Below, piece after piece: positions 8,298-16,299 of a stretch of DNA of 64,000 nt. How positions within the stretch are numbered: position 1 is the stretch's first letter; each line of letters opens with the position of its first letter. The notes under the pieces were generated by a model, which worked only from the letters and a program-made list of their open reading frames with translations, had not been told where the DNA came from and ran no database searches. A program made the translations under genes and the position numbers. Source of the DNA: Palsa-892 sp035295845 (lineage in GTDB: Bacteria > Pseudomonadota > Alphaproteobacteria > Rhizobiales > Xanthobacteraceae); assembly GCA_035295845.1 (NCBI GenBank), contig DATGIF010000007.1, positions 1-64,000 of the forward strand, in the 5' to 3' direction.

Positions 8298-9716
8298 TTA
8301 GAGATGCTTGGAGGGGTCGAAATAATTTCCCGGAATCGCGATTCCCTGCGCCGCGAGATCGCCGAGGAAGCGCGGGCGAACGCCGGTCGCCTGGAATTGC
8401 CCCTCCACCTTGCCGTCATCGCCGGTGGAGGTGCGGACGAATTTGTAGATTTCCTGCATCTGGATGATGTCGCTCTCGAGTCCGGTAATCTCGGCGATCG
8501 ATGTGACGCGGCGCTTGCCGTCGGAAAAGCGCTGCAGTTGCACGATCACGCGGATGGCGGCGGCGATCTGCCCGCGGATCGAGGAGACGGTCATCGGCAG
8601 GCCGGCCATGCCGATCATCTGCTCGAGGCGCGAGATCGCGTCGCGCGGGGTATTGGCGTGGATGGTGGCCATCGAGCCTTCGTGGCCGGTGTTCATCGCC
8701 TGCAGCATGTCGAAGGCTTCCTCGCCGCGGCACTCGCCGAGGATGATGCGGTCGGGCCGCATGCGGAGCGCGTTCTTGACGAGTTCGCGCTGGCGAATTT
8801 CGCCCTTGCCCTCGATGTTCGGCGGCCGGGTTTCCATGCGGCCGACATGCGGCTGCTGCAACTGCAATTCCGCCGCGTCCTCGATGGTGACGAGGCGCTC
8901 CTTTTCGGAAATGAAGGCCGACAAGGCGTTGAGCATCGTCGTCTTGCCGGAGCCGGTGCCGCCGGAGACGATGAGCGTCACGCGCGCGCGGACGGCCGCG
9001 GCCATCAGCACCGCCATTTGCGGACGGATCGCACCGATGTCGACGAGCTTGTTGAGATTGAAGGGCTTCTTCGAGAATTTGCGGATCGAGACGAGCGGCC
9101 CGTCGACCGCGATCGGCCGCACCGCGACGTTGACGCGCGAGCCGTCGAGGAGACGCGCATCGCACAAAGGATGCGATTCGTCGACGCGGCGGCCGACGGC
9201 GGAGACGATCTTGTTGACGATGCGGAGAAGATGCGATTCGTCCTTGAAGCGGACGGGCGTGGGCTCCAAGACGCCCCTGCGCTCGACAAAGACGCATTCA
9301 TGGCCGTTGATCAGGATATCGTTGACGCTCGGGTCCTTGAGCAAGGGCTCGATCGGACCGAGGCCGGTCATCTCGTCGAGGATTTCGGCGACGAAGTCGT
9401 CAAGCTCCTGCGCGTTGAGCGGCAGGCGTTCGGCGAGCGTGTATTGCGAGACGAGCCCGTGAATCTGCCGCTTCATTTCGTCTTCCGGCAGCTTCTCCAG
9501 CGCCGGGAGATTGATCTCCTCGATCAAGCGGCGATGCAGGCGCACCTTCGCATCGAGCAGCTTGTCGCTGAGCAGTGGATTGCTGTTTGCGGCCTCGGGT
9601 GCGCTCTCGGGAGCGGCGACCGCGGGCAACGCGTCGAGGAACGACGACGGCTCCAGCTCCGCCACCGGCTGCGGCGCCGGATCGGAGGCCTTGCGGGTGG
9701 TGAAACGGCCGAGCAT
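8298..9716 (-). CDS. cpaF: TadA/CpaF secretion ATPase of the Flp pilus
   Basis: This 472-residue protein is a type II/IV secretion ATPase. Walker A is SGGTGSGKTTMLNAL near residue 250-260. The Asp box ERLVTIEDAAEL and the Walker B/His-box stretch RIILGECRGEEAFDMLQAMN then GHEGSMATIHANTPRDAISR follow near 320-365. The N-terminal part has the family's variable all-alpha region and MTGLGPIEPLLKDPSVNDILING. It powers assembly (and perhaps retraction) of Flp pili from the cytoplasmic face of TadB/TadC. It sits between cpaE and tadB with 3-4 nt gaps. Confidence 0.96.
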   Translation of the reverse strand: MLGRFTTRKASDPAPQPVAELEPSSFLDALPAVAAPESAPEAANSNPLLSDKLLDAKVRLHRRLIEEINLPALEKLPEDEMKRQIHGLVSQYTLAERLPLNAQELDDFVAEILDEMTGLGPIEPLLKDPSVNDILINGHECVFVERRGVLEPTPVRFKDESHLLRIVNKIVSAVGRRVDESHPLCDARLLDGSRVNVAVRPIAVDGPLVSIRKFSKKPFNLNKLVDIGAIRPQMAVLMAAAVRARVTLIVSGGTGSGKTTMLNALSAFISEKERLVTIEDAAELQLQQPHVGRMETRPPNIEGKGEIRQRELVKNALRMRPDRIILGECRGEEAFDMLQAMNTGHEGSMATIHANTPRDAISRLEQMIGMAGLPMTVSSIRGQIAAAIRVIVQLQRFSDGKRRVTSIAEITGLESDIIQMQEIYKFVRTSTGDDGKVEGQFQATGVRPRFLGDLAAQGIAIPGNYFDPSKHL

Positions 9717-9719
9717 GGC

Positions 9720-10937
9720 TCAGCGCGCCCAGAAAAAGCTGCGGCCCTCTGCCGGCGCTTTTTGCTTATTCGCCGTCTTCAAGGCGGCTTGCGGAGCGAC
9801 AAGCTTCTTGATCGCAACGGCAACGTTGTTGCCGGGCTTCACCTCATCGAGCGGAATGCCGCGGTCGATCGCCTCGCGCACGACCCGGTAATTGTTGGGA
9901 ATGGCGCCGGCGAAAGCGGAGCCGAGCGCCTTTTCGATGTCGGCGCGCCGCAGCCCCGGCGTGAACATGCGCTGCTCGAAGCGGTTGACGATGACCTGGG
10001 GATTCGCGCTTTCGCCGAGCCGCTCGCGGATGGCGGAAAGGAGTTGCTTCGCGAGTCTCAGACCCGGCACCGTCATCTCGCTCACGATGAAGAGCCGGTT
10101 CGAACCCTGCAGGACGCTGTCGGTCCACGAGAACCAGGTCCGCGGCATGTCGATCACGACATAATCGAAATTGGCCGAGACGAGATCGAGGAGCCGCGTC
10201 ACCACCAGCGGATCGAAAGAGCGCATTTCCGCCGGCCGGTTGGGCGCTGCGATCAGGGCGAGGCCGGAAGCGTGATGCGAAAGCATCACTTCGAGGAGCT
10301 GCCGGTCGAGCCGCTCGGGCCGCGGCTCGATCTCGGAGAGGTCAAGGCGCGGCTCGAGATCAAGATAGTCGGCACAGGCGCCGTGCTGAAAGTCGAGATC
10401 GACGATGCAAACGGAAGCGGCATTGCCCTTGCTTCCGAGCAGCGAAAGCGCGGTTTGGATGGCGAGCGTGGTGACGCCGACGCCGCCGGCGGCGGGCAGA
10501 AACGTATAGATTTGCGCCTCGATCGCGTCCTCGCCGGGCGAGCCCTTGGCGGCGCGCGCGCAAGCGCGAACGAGATCGATGGCGGCGACCGGTTTCACCA
10601 GAAAATCGGCGATGCGGATCTGCAACAGCTTGCGGGCAACCGTTTGATCGAAGCCTTGCGTGACGGCGACAAGCGGCGACGAAGTGCCGAGACGATTGGC
10701 GAGGCGATGCAGCGCGACCAATTCATCCTGGTGTTGGGCGTCGAGATCGACGATGACGACGCTCGCGTCGCGGACATCGAGCTTGCCGCCCTCGTGCAGG
10801 ATGCTGCCCTTGGCCACGACGAGCTCGATCTGCGCGTTATTGCCGAAGGTCGCGCGCACGAGCTGCTCGAACTCGGCGTCGGCGGTAATCGCCGCCACGC
10901 GCGTCTTGTTCGAATTGTTGTCGGGTCGATCGAGCAT
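9720..10937 (-). CDS. cpaE: CpaE/TadZ pilus localisation ATPase-like protein
   Basis: The 405 residues comprise a receiver-like domain (about 12-130, VVIVDLDAQHQDE and KLLQIRIADFLVKPV) followed by a MinD/ParA-like domain. The Walker A equivalent reads LPAAGGVGVTTLA, so both the signature lysine and the P-loop lysine of KGGxGKT/S are replaced. Divergent P-loops are known in TadZ/CpaE, but ATP hydrolysis is doubtful here. The family places the Tad machine at the cell pole. A 45-nt gap containing a strong hairpin separates it from the upstream lipoprotein gene. Confidence 0.9.
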   Translation of the reverse strand: MLDRPDNNSNKTRVAAITADAEFEQLVRATFGNNAQIELVVAKGSILHEGGKLDVRDASVVIVDLDAQHQDELVALHRLANRLGTSSPLVAVTQGFDQTVARKLLQIRIADFLVKPVAAIDLVRACARAAKGSPGEDAIEAQIYTFLPAAGGVGVTTLAIQTALSLLGSKGNAASVCIVDLDFQHGACADYLDLEPRLDLSEIEPRPERLDRQLLEVMLSHHASGLALIAAPNRPAEMRSFDPLVVTRLLDLVSANFDYVVIDMPRTWFSWTDSVLQGSNRLFIVSEMTVPGLRLAKQLLSAIRERLGESANPQVIVNRFEQRMFTPGLRRADIEKALGSAFAGAIPNNYRVVREAIDRGIPLDEVKPGNNVAVAIKKLVAPQAALKTANKQKAPAEGRSFFWAR

Positions 10938-10948
10938 GAATGAAACCG

Positions 10949-10972
10949 GCGCGGCTCCCTCGGGAGCCGCGC
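10949..10972. other. GC-rich intra-operon hairpin upstream of cpaE
   Basis: GCGCGGCTCC and GGAGCCGCGC form a 10-bp stem with a 4-nt loop between the small lipoprotein gene and cpaE. On the minus strand only a weak T-rich stretch follows. It probably tunes mRNA stability or partial termination rather than ending the operon. Confidence 0.5.
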
Positions 10973-10982
10973 TGTGTCCTTG

Positions 10983-11315
10983 TTATGGGTTGGTCGCCGG
11001 CGTGGTCGGGTTGGATTGCGGCGGACTGATCGTGCTCGTGTCGAGGCCGACCGGCGGCGTGACCTTGTTCGTCCGGTAGCGTTCGACCGCGCTTTGCATT
11101 TTCTCGCCGTTGCTCTGGATGTCGCGATATCCCGCCGCAGCCGGCCACATATCGACGGCGTGCGTGACGCGGTTGACCGCGATCGCGTCGCCGGACTGGA
11201 AGGTGATGGTGTCGCGGCGATCGTAATAGATGTCGGAACACGCGGCGAGCGCGAAGCCGCAGAAGATCGCAGCCAGGAGAATATGGCGGCGGAAACGATC
11301 AGCGGCTCGCGACAT
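10983..11315 (-). CDS. Small lipoprotein of the tad/cpa operon (CpaD position)
   Basis: A 110-residue protein beginning MSRAADRFRRHILLAAIFCG with lipobox ALAAC (Cys26), followed by SDIYYDRRDTITFQSGDAIAVNRVTHAVDMWP and a Pro/Thr-rich tail. It occupies the place of cpaD/tad accessory lipoprotein genes between the secretin and cpaE, but is about half the length of CpaD, so I call it only CpaD-like by position. The start at 11315 overlaps the cpaC stop by 17 nt in another frame, implying translational coupling. It likely sits at the outer membrane and helps the secretin. Confidence 0.8.
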   Translation of the reverse strand: MSRAADRFRRHILLAAIFCGFALAACSDIYYDRRDTITFQSGDAIAVNRVTHAVDMWPAAAGYRDIQSNGEKMQSAVERYRTNKVTPPVGLDTSTISPPQSNPTTPATNP

Positions 11316-12807
11316 GGGTGCCTCCTTGCGGCAGATCGAGGACGTAACCGTCTCCGGACGGAGCCTCGAAGGCGTGAACGTTTCCCTGCGGCAGGTCGAG
11401 GATGTGGCCGTCTTCCGGCTCGTCGGAAATCCCTTGCACGGGCGCCTTGCGCACCTCGTGCTGGCCGTTGACGAAGAGGTCGATGTCGTTGGCCGGCAAC
11501 GAGTTGTCGAGCGGTGTCCGCACCATGTCGACCGGGGACGCCGGGCGGACGATGCGCGGCGTGACGATGATCGCCAGATCCGTCTCGTTCTTCTGGTACT
11601 GGGTGCTGCGGAAAAGCGCGCCAAGGACCGGAACATCCGCGATCCACGGCAGCTGATTGGCGCTCGTGGAGCTGTTCGCCTGCAGGAGGCCCGCCATCGC
11701 GAAGCTCTGGCCGTCGCGGAGCTCGATCGTCGTGCTCGCGCGGCGGATGATGAGGCTCGGAATGGTGACGCCGCCAATGCTGATGGTGTTGGTGGGATCG
11801 AGTTGGCTCACCTCGGGCTCGATCTTGAGGTTGATCACGCCGTTGGCAAGCACGGTCGGCGTGAAGGCGAGCCCGACGCCGAATTTCTTGAACTCGATCG
11901 TGATCTGGTTGAGCTGTCCCTGCACGGGAAACGGAAACTCGCCGCCCGCGAGGAAGCTCGCCGTGTCACCGGAAAGCGCAACGAGGTTAGGCTCGGCGAG
12001 ACGCCGCGCGACGCCGCGCTCTTCAAGGGCCTGGATCAGGAGATCAGCCTGAACGCCCTTGCCGAGGATCGTCGCCACGAGCGAGCCGAAGGGCGTACTG
12101 TTGGAAATCAGCGCGCCGGCGCCGGTCGTAAGCCCGACGCTATTGCCAAAGATGTGCCAGTTGACGCCGAGTTCGCGGGAAGCGTTCCGCTGCGCTTCTA
12201 CAAAGCGGACCTCGAGGAGCACTTGCTGCTGCTGGGTGACGCCGATCGAGTTGATGACGTCGGAGCCGATGCTGAACTGCTTCGCGATGGTCACCGCCTT
12301 GTCGACGACGACGCCGTCGGGCGCGGTGCCGGAAAGCATGATGCGGCCGTTGATCGGCGACACGCGGATGTGCGCGCGCGGGAACTGCCGCGAGAGCTCG
12401 GCCGAAAGCCTGTCGACATCATAGGAGACTTCGACGTCGAAAATGCCAACCTGCTTCTTGCCCTCGGCGTAAACCGACACGCGGGTGGTGCCGATCTTCT
12501 TGCCGAGAATCGAGATCGTGCGGTCGGTCAACGGATTGACGTCGGCGACATCGGGATCGGCGACCACCACTTCCATGAAGCTCTGATCGGTGCGGACGTC
12601 TTCCGACTTGCCGATCACGACATGGATGCCGGTGGCGCGCTTGCCCATCTGCACGAGCAGCGCCTCCGCCGCATGCGTGCCGCCAGCCGAGACCGGCAGC
12701 AGCACACCCGCGACCAGGACCGCCGAGATCAAGGTCAATGCGAGTGAAGAACGGCGCTTCGGCCGCTGGGCGGCGGTGACCGCCCCGTTTCCTGTCCGCG
12801 TTTGCAT
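11299..12807 (-). CDS. cpaC: CpaC/RcpA secretin of the Flp pilus
   Basis: The 502-residue protein has a signal peptide (cleavage likely after THAAE, about residue 45) and a pilus N-domain (VVIGKSEDVRTDQSFMEVVV and ILGKKIGTTRVSVYAEGKK). A BON-like region follows near 130-200, then a C-terminal secretin domain containing VARRLAEPNLVALSGDTASFLAGGEFP and FTPTVLANGVINLKIEPEVSQLD. It forms the outer-membrane pore of the Tad system. The C-terminus has a repeated DLPQG-containing tail (HILDLPQGNVHAF and YVLDLPQGGTHVA), a short internal duplication. It is the second gene after cpaB. Confidence 0.94.
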   Translation of the reverse strand: MQTRTGNGAVTAAQRPKRRSSLALTLISAVLVAGVLLPVSAGGTHAAEALLVQMGKRATGIHVVIGKSEDVRTDQSFMEVVVADPDVADVNPLTDRTISILGKKIGTTRVSVYAEGKKQVGIFDVEVSYDVDRLSAELSRQFPRAHIRVSPINGRIMLSGTAPDGVVVDKAVTIAKQFSIGSDVINSIGVTQQQQVLLEVRFVEAQRNASRELGVNWHIFGNSVGLTTGAGALISNSTPFGSLVATILGKGVQADLLIQALEERGVARRLAEPNLVALSGDTASFLAGGEFPFPVQGQLNQITIEFKKFGVGLAFTPTVLANGVINLKIEPEVSQLDPTNTISIGGVTIPSLIIRRASTTIELRDGQSFAMAGLLQANSSTSANQLPWIADVPVLGALFRSTQYQKNETDLAIIVTPRIVRPASPVDMVRTPLDNSLPANDIDLFVNGQHEVRKAPVQGISDEPEDGHILDLPQGNVHAFEAPSGDGYVLDLPQGGTHVASR

Positions 12808-12838
12808 TTATGCCTCCCCCAATTCCCTGTTTCTTCGA

Positions 12839-13708
12839 TTATCGTTGCGTGCTGCCGCCGCCCATTTCGGCTCTTTCGCGCATTGCGTTGTTTTCCGACG
12901 GCACGCCGTATTCTTCTTTCTTCCCGCCCCGCACGACGGTGACGGTTGAGAAACGTTTCGGACCCGCGGCGGGCGCGGTGTCGCGGCCCAAATCCTCCGT
13001 CGACACGCGCCGCTCATCCTGTCCGGCTTCTTCGCCGGCCTTGCGCAGGGCGAGCGCGAGCGTTCCGACCTGGGCCGCGAGCGTCAGCTTTTGCGCCGCA
13101 AGCGTGTCGACCTCGAGGGTGACGGCCTTGACGACCGCGGGCTTGTCGGAGCGCTCGTCAGCGAGCTGGTCAACCGCAAGCACGCGCGCATTCTGCAGCA
13201 CGACATCGGTGGTGCCGGTCTTGTCGCTCCGGCGGGTCAAGAGAACGTCGACGTGATCGCCCGGCAACACGAAGCCCGCGACGCCCTCGACGTCGCTGAC
13301 CCGCACCGTCACGGCTTTCATGCCTTCGTGCAGCACCGCCGAAAGCGTTGCCCGCTGGCCGGGCCCGGTGATTTTCGTCGCGAGTACCGGCTCATTCGGC
13401 TCGATCGGCGCGAGCGCGATGCGGCGGCCGGCGGCGAGCAAATCCTGAACAGATGTGAACGAGCCCTCGGGCAACGCGCCTTCAGGCCAGGAGACCTCGC
13501 GCAAATTGCCGCTCGAGAGCGGATTGCCGAAGCGCAGCGGCGAGGCCGCCACGACCACCGTGCGGGTGGCCGCGGGCTTCGGCTGATTCAGCGCGTTCTT
13601 CAGTCGCAACTGCTCGTCCTGGCGATTCAGCCAGGCTTGCGCGACAAAAACCGCAAGCAAGCCGAAAACGCCGGCAAGGACGACCATAACGACGGTGCTG
13701 GCACGCAA
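12839..13708 (-). CDS. cpaB: CpaB/RcpC Flp pilus assembly protein
   Basis: The 289-residue protein has a single N-terminal membrane helix (MRASTVVMVVLAGVFGLLAV). A SAF-like domain follows near 50-115 (VVVAASPLRFGNPLSSGNLREV), then the RcpC domain (AVTVRVSDVEGVAGFVLPGDHVDVLL). CpaB is a periplasmic component associated with the secretin. It is the first gene of the visible operon, and no pilin or prepilin peptidase gene precedes it. Confidence 0.92.
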   Translation of the reverse strand: MRASTVVMVVLAGVFGLLAVFVAQAWLNRQDEQLRLKNALNQPKPAATRTVVVAASPLRFGNPLSSGNLREVSWPEGALPEGSFTSVQDLLAAGRRIALAPIEPNEPVLATKITGPGQRATLSAVLHEGMKAVTVRVSDVEGVAGFVLPGDHVDVLLTRRSDKTGTTDVVLQNARVLAVDQLADERSDKPAVVKAVTLEVDTLAAQKLTLAAQVGTLALALRKAGEEAGQDERRVSTEDLGRDTAPAAGPKRFSTVTVVRGGKKEEYGVPSENNAMRERAEMGGGSTQR

Positions 13709-13810
13709 CGCTCGCTCCCCTTGTTTTTCTTGTCCGGGATCATCGAGCAGTCGTGTCTAATAAGAGTTTTCTTCGCGCCTCGAATTGTCTGCAATCGTTC
13801 AAGTCTTTGA

Positions 13811-13856
13811 TTCATGTTAAAAGACGCATGAAGCTTCATATTAAAAGGCGCGTGAA
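13811..13856. repeat. Tandem 22-bp direct repeats, each with inverted ends, at a gene start
   Basis: Copies at 13811-13832 and 13835-13856 are identical at 19 of 22 positions (differences at repeat positions 6, 14 and 18) and are separated by GC. Each begins TTCAT and ends TGAA, so each is itself a partial inverted repeat around a TTAAAAG core. The second copy ends on the first base of the ATG of the metallo-hydrolase gene. This arrangement suggests paired regulator binding sites about 24 bp apart, controlling that gene and perhaps the divergent cpa operon. Confidence 0.75.
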
Positions 13857-14848
13857 TGAGGATGCTTTCCACGGCGTTAAATGGCGATTTTGCGCGATCG
13901 CGCGTCAGCCGGCGCGAGGTGCTCGCGGGTTCCCTCGCCGCGCTCGCCTGCGGCGTGCCGCAACGCGCCACTGCGCGCATGGCGGGAAGCGACGAACAGG
14001 CAGCGGGAATTTATCGTTACAAAATCGGAAATTTCGAACTCACCGCGACCTATGACGGCGTCTGGAACCGGCCGATCGACGATAAATTCGTGAGAAACGC
14101 CTATTTCCCGGACGTGCAGCAAGCGATGGCGGATGCCTCCATGCCGACGCACGTGCTGCCGACGCCGTTCACGCCGCTTGCCATCAACGGCGGCAAAAAA
14201 CTCGTTCTCATCGATACGGGCTCAGGCGGCCAGATCGCGCCGACCGCGGGCTCGCTCGTCGCCAATCTCGCCGCCGCCGGCATCGATGCGAAAGCCGTCG
14301 GCACGATTCTCATCTCCAACTTCCACCCCGACCACATCAACGGAATCAAGACGAAGGACGACGAACTCGTTTTCCCCAACGCCGAGATCCAGGTGCCGGA
14401 GCCCGAATGGGCGTTCTGGATGGATGACGGCAAGATGAGCCGCGCCAAGGATCCGGTGAAGAGCTGGTTCCTGAACGCGCGGCGGATTTTCGAAGGCATC
14501 GAGAAGGACGTGCGGCGCTTCAAGCCGGGCAAGGAAGTGGCGCCCGGCATCACCTCGGTTCCCGCCTATGGCCATACGCCGGGCCACACGGCCTATATCG
14601 TCGCCGACGGCGATCAATCGCTGTTCGTGCTCTGCGACACGACCAATCATCCGGCGTTGTTCGCGCGCCATCCCGAATGGCAGGCGATCATCGACCAGGA
14701 TGGTCCGCTTGCGGTCGCGACGCGGCGCCGGCTTCTAGACCGCGCCGTTGCCGACAAGATGCTGGTGCAGGGCTATCATTTCCCCTTCCCCGCCTGCGGC
14801 CATATCGCCAAACGCGGAGACGGTTATGAATTCGTGCCGTCGACGTGA
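13856..14848 (+). CDS. Tat-exported metallo-beta-lactamase-fold hydrolase with an altered zinc motif
   Basis: The 330-residue protein starts with a Tat-type leader (SRVSRREVLAGSLAALACGV, residues 15-34). The MBL fold shows LVLIDTGSGG, then SNFHPDHINGIKTKD, AYGHTPGHTAYI and LFVLCDTTNHPALF. The canonical HxHxDH reads N155-F-H157-P-D159-H160, so the first histidine ligand of zinc site 1 is asparagine (codon AAC). The remaining ligands appear present. Lactonases and similar periplasmic hydrolases of this group share the sequence style, but no substrate can be named. The start ATG overlaps the second of two tandem operator-like repeats, implying a very short leader. AAGGCG upstream may serve as a weak ribosome site. 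Confidence 0.85.
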   Translation: MRMLSTALNGDFARSRVSRREVLAGSLAALACGVPQRATARMAGSDEQAAGIYRYKIGNFELTATYDGVWNRPIDDKFVRNAYFPDVQQAMADASMPTHVLPTPFTPLAINGGKKLVLIDTGSGGQIAPTAGSLVANLAAAGIDAKAVGTILISNFHPDHINGIKTKDDELVFPNAEIQVPEPEWAFWMDDGKMSRAKDPVKSWFLNARRIFEGIEKDVRRFKPGKEVAPGITSVPAYGHTPGHTAYIVADGDQSLFVLCDTTNHPALFARHPEWQAIIDQDGPLAVATRRRLLDRAVADKMLVQGYHFPFPACGHIAKRGDGYEFVPST

Positions 14849-14993
14849 CAGGCGACGCCATAAGGCCATGACTTGAATTGCTTTTCTCGCGGCCATCAAA
14901 GGCGTGTGAACCCTCGGCCGGTCGCCTCAGCGCCGCTTCAGCTATGCTATCATCCTTGAGCGTTGATCTTTTTTTGCGGCGAGGAGCGATCCG

Positions 14994-15521
14994 ATGAACC
15001 GGCATTTCCGTGTGTTAGGTCTATTCGCGGCGATCGTGCTGATCGGCTTTGCGCTCGCGTTGGGGCCGGCCTTCTCGGCCGGCGACGACGGCACGCGGCC
15101 ACCGGCGCCCGGATCGGGCTCGGGCGATAAAGACAAGGATAAAAAGGGCAAGCAGTCGGAAAACGAGCTACGCGACGGCTACCTCAAAGCGCGCGCGATG
15201 ATCCTCGACGGCAAGTACGAATCGGGCATCGTGGCGCTCCGCGCGCTCCACTACGACGACAGCCCGGATGTCGCTAACTATCTCGGCTATGCCAACCGCA
15301 AGCTCGGGAATTACGAGGCCGCCAAATACTGGTACGAGAAGGCGCTCGCCTCCGACCCGAACCACGTCCGCACCTGGCAATATTACGGCATGCTGCAGGT
15401 CGAGCGGGGCAACATGCTGAAGGCGGCGGAGCATCTGCAAAAGATTAAGGAGCTTTGCGGCACCGACTGCAAGGAATACGCGGATCTCAAGAGCGCCATG
15501 GAAGGCCACGTCCGCTACTAA
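14994..15521 (+). CDS. Exported tetratricopeptide repeat protein
   Basis: The 175-residue protein has a Sec signal peptide (FAAIVLIGFALALGPAFSAG) and a Lys/Asp/Gly-rich linker (about 37-60). Three TPR-like units follow: RDGYLKARAMILDGKYESGI, DVANYLGYANRKLGNYEAAK and VRTWQYYGMLQVERGNMLKA. It ends with a CGTDC pair of cysteines that could form a disulfide in the periplasm. A GAGGAG ribosome site lies 7 nt before the ATG. It is a single gene flanked by a strong terminator. The function is unknown; TPR proteins of this kind usually scaffold protein complexes. Confidence 0.85.
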   Translation: MNRHFRVLGLFAAIVLIGFALALGPAFSAGDDGTRPPAPGSGSGDKDKDKKGKQSENELRDGYLKARAMILDGKYESGIVALRALHYDDSPDVANYLGYANRKLGNYEAAKYWYEKALASDPNHVRTWQYYGMLQVERGNMLKAAEHLQKIKELCGTDCKEYADLKSAMEGHVRY

Positions 15522-15553
15522 GCGAGGCGCGACCGGATTGGCCCGGATCAATC

Positions 15554-15578
15554 AGGCCGCCCTTCGGGGCGGCCTTTT
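15554..15578 (+). terminator. Rho-independent terminator of the TPR gene
   Basis: AGGCCGCC and GGCGGCCT form an 8-bp stem (4-nt CTTC-GG loop region) followed by TTTT. It lies between the converging TPR gene and livF. A-rich sequence is lacking on the other side, so it works best on the plus strand. Confidence 0.85.
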
Positions 15579-15582
15579 GATT

Positions 15583-16299
15583 CTAGATGCCGAGATAGCG
15601 ATGCTGAATGTCCGGGGCGGCGGCAAGTTCGCGTGACGTTCCGGTCCACACCACGCGGCCGCGCTCAATGAGATAGTGGCGGTCGGCGACGCGCGTGAGC
15701 GCTTCGACATTCTTGTCGATGACGAGAATGGCGTAGCCCTCGGCCTTCAGGCGCGCGAGACAGCGCCAGATTTCAGCGCGGATCAACGGCGCGAGGCCCT
15801 CGGTCGCTTCGTCGAGGATCAAGAGACGCGGATTTGTCATCAGTGCGCGGCCGATTGCGAGCATCTGCTGCTCGCCGCCGGAAAGCTGGACGCCCATGCT
15901 GCCGGCGCGCTCGCGAAGCCTTGGAAAAAGTTCATAGACCTTGGCCAGCGTCCACGAGCTGTTGCCGGCCGCGAGATCGGCCGCGGTCGCCACCAGATTT
16001 TCGCGCACCGAGAGGTTCGGAAAGATCTGCCGCCCTTCCGGCACCAGCCCGATTCCGAGCTTCGCGATTTTGTAAGCGGGCAGGCCGCGAATTTCCCGCC
16101 CGCCGAAGCGGATTTGGCCGGCGCGCGCGGGGCTCAGTCCCATGACCGAGCGCACCGTCGTCGTCTTGCCCATGCCGTTACGGCCCATGAGCGTGACCAT
16201 CTCACCCGGCGCGATCGCGAGCGAAATCCCGAACAGCACCTGGCTCATGCCGTAACAGGTCTCGATGCCGGCAACGTCGAGAAGCTTCGCCTCAGCCAT
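15583..16299 (-). CDS. livF: LivF-type ABC transporter ATP-binding protein (system 1)
   Basis: The 238-residue ATPase starts at 16299 (MAEAKLLDVAGIETCYG), overlapping livG by 8 nt. Walker A is LMGRNGMGKTTT, the ABC signature is QLSGGEQQMLAIGRALM and Walker B is PRLLILDEATEGL. The short size and VPEGRQIFPNLSVRENL are LivF traits. It energises a branched-chain amino-acid-type importer. The neighbouring aromatic catabolic genes and a candidate BoxR operator before the binding-protein gene suggest the cargo is an aromatic acid; this is inference. Confidence 0.93.
   Translation of the reverse strand: MAEAKLLDVAGIETCYGMSQVLFGISLAIAPGEMVTLMGRNGMGKTTTVRSVMGLSPARAGQIRFGGREIRGLPAYKIAKLGIGLVPEGRQIFPNLSVRENLVATAADLAAGNSSWTLAKVYELFPRLRERAGSMGVQLSGGEQQMLAIGRALMTNPRLLILDEATEGLAPLIRAEIWRCLARLKAEGYAILVIDKNVEALTRVADRHYLIERGRVVWTGTSRELAAAPDIQHRYLGI

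Noticed and set aside
6488..8467. Long open frame antisense to tadB/tadC (about 659 codons)
   Set aside because: It is the complement of two well-supported genes, has an Arg/His/Asp-rich composition typical of reversed GC-rich codons, and shows no domain.
8304..10943. Long open frame antisense to cpaF and cpaE (about 879 codons)
   Set aside because: Mirror of codon bias in real genes on the other strand; no recognisable motif or ribosome site.
10949..10972. A true terminator ending the cpaB-cpaC transcript
   Set aside because: No T-run follows the hairpin on the minus strand and the downstream genes belong to the same machine.
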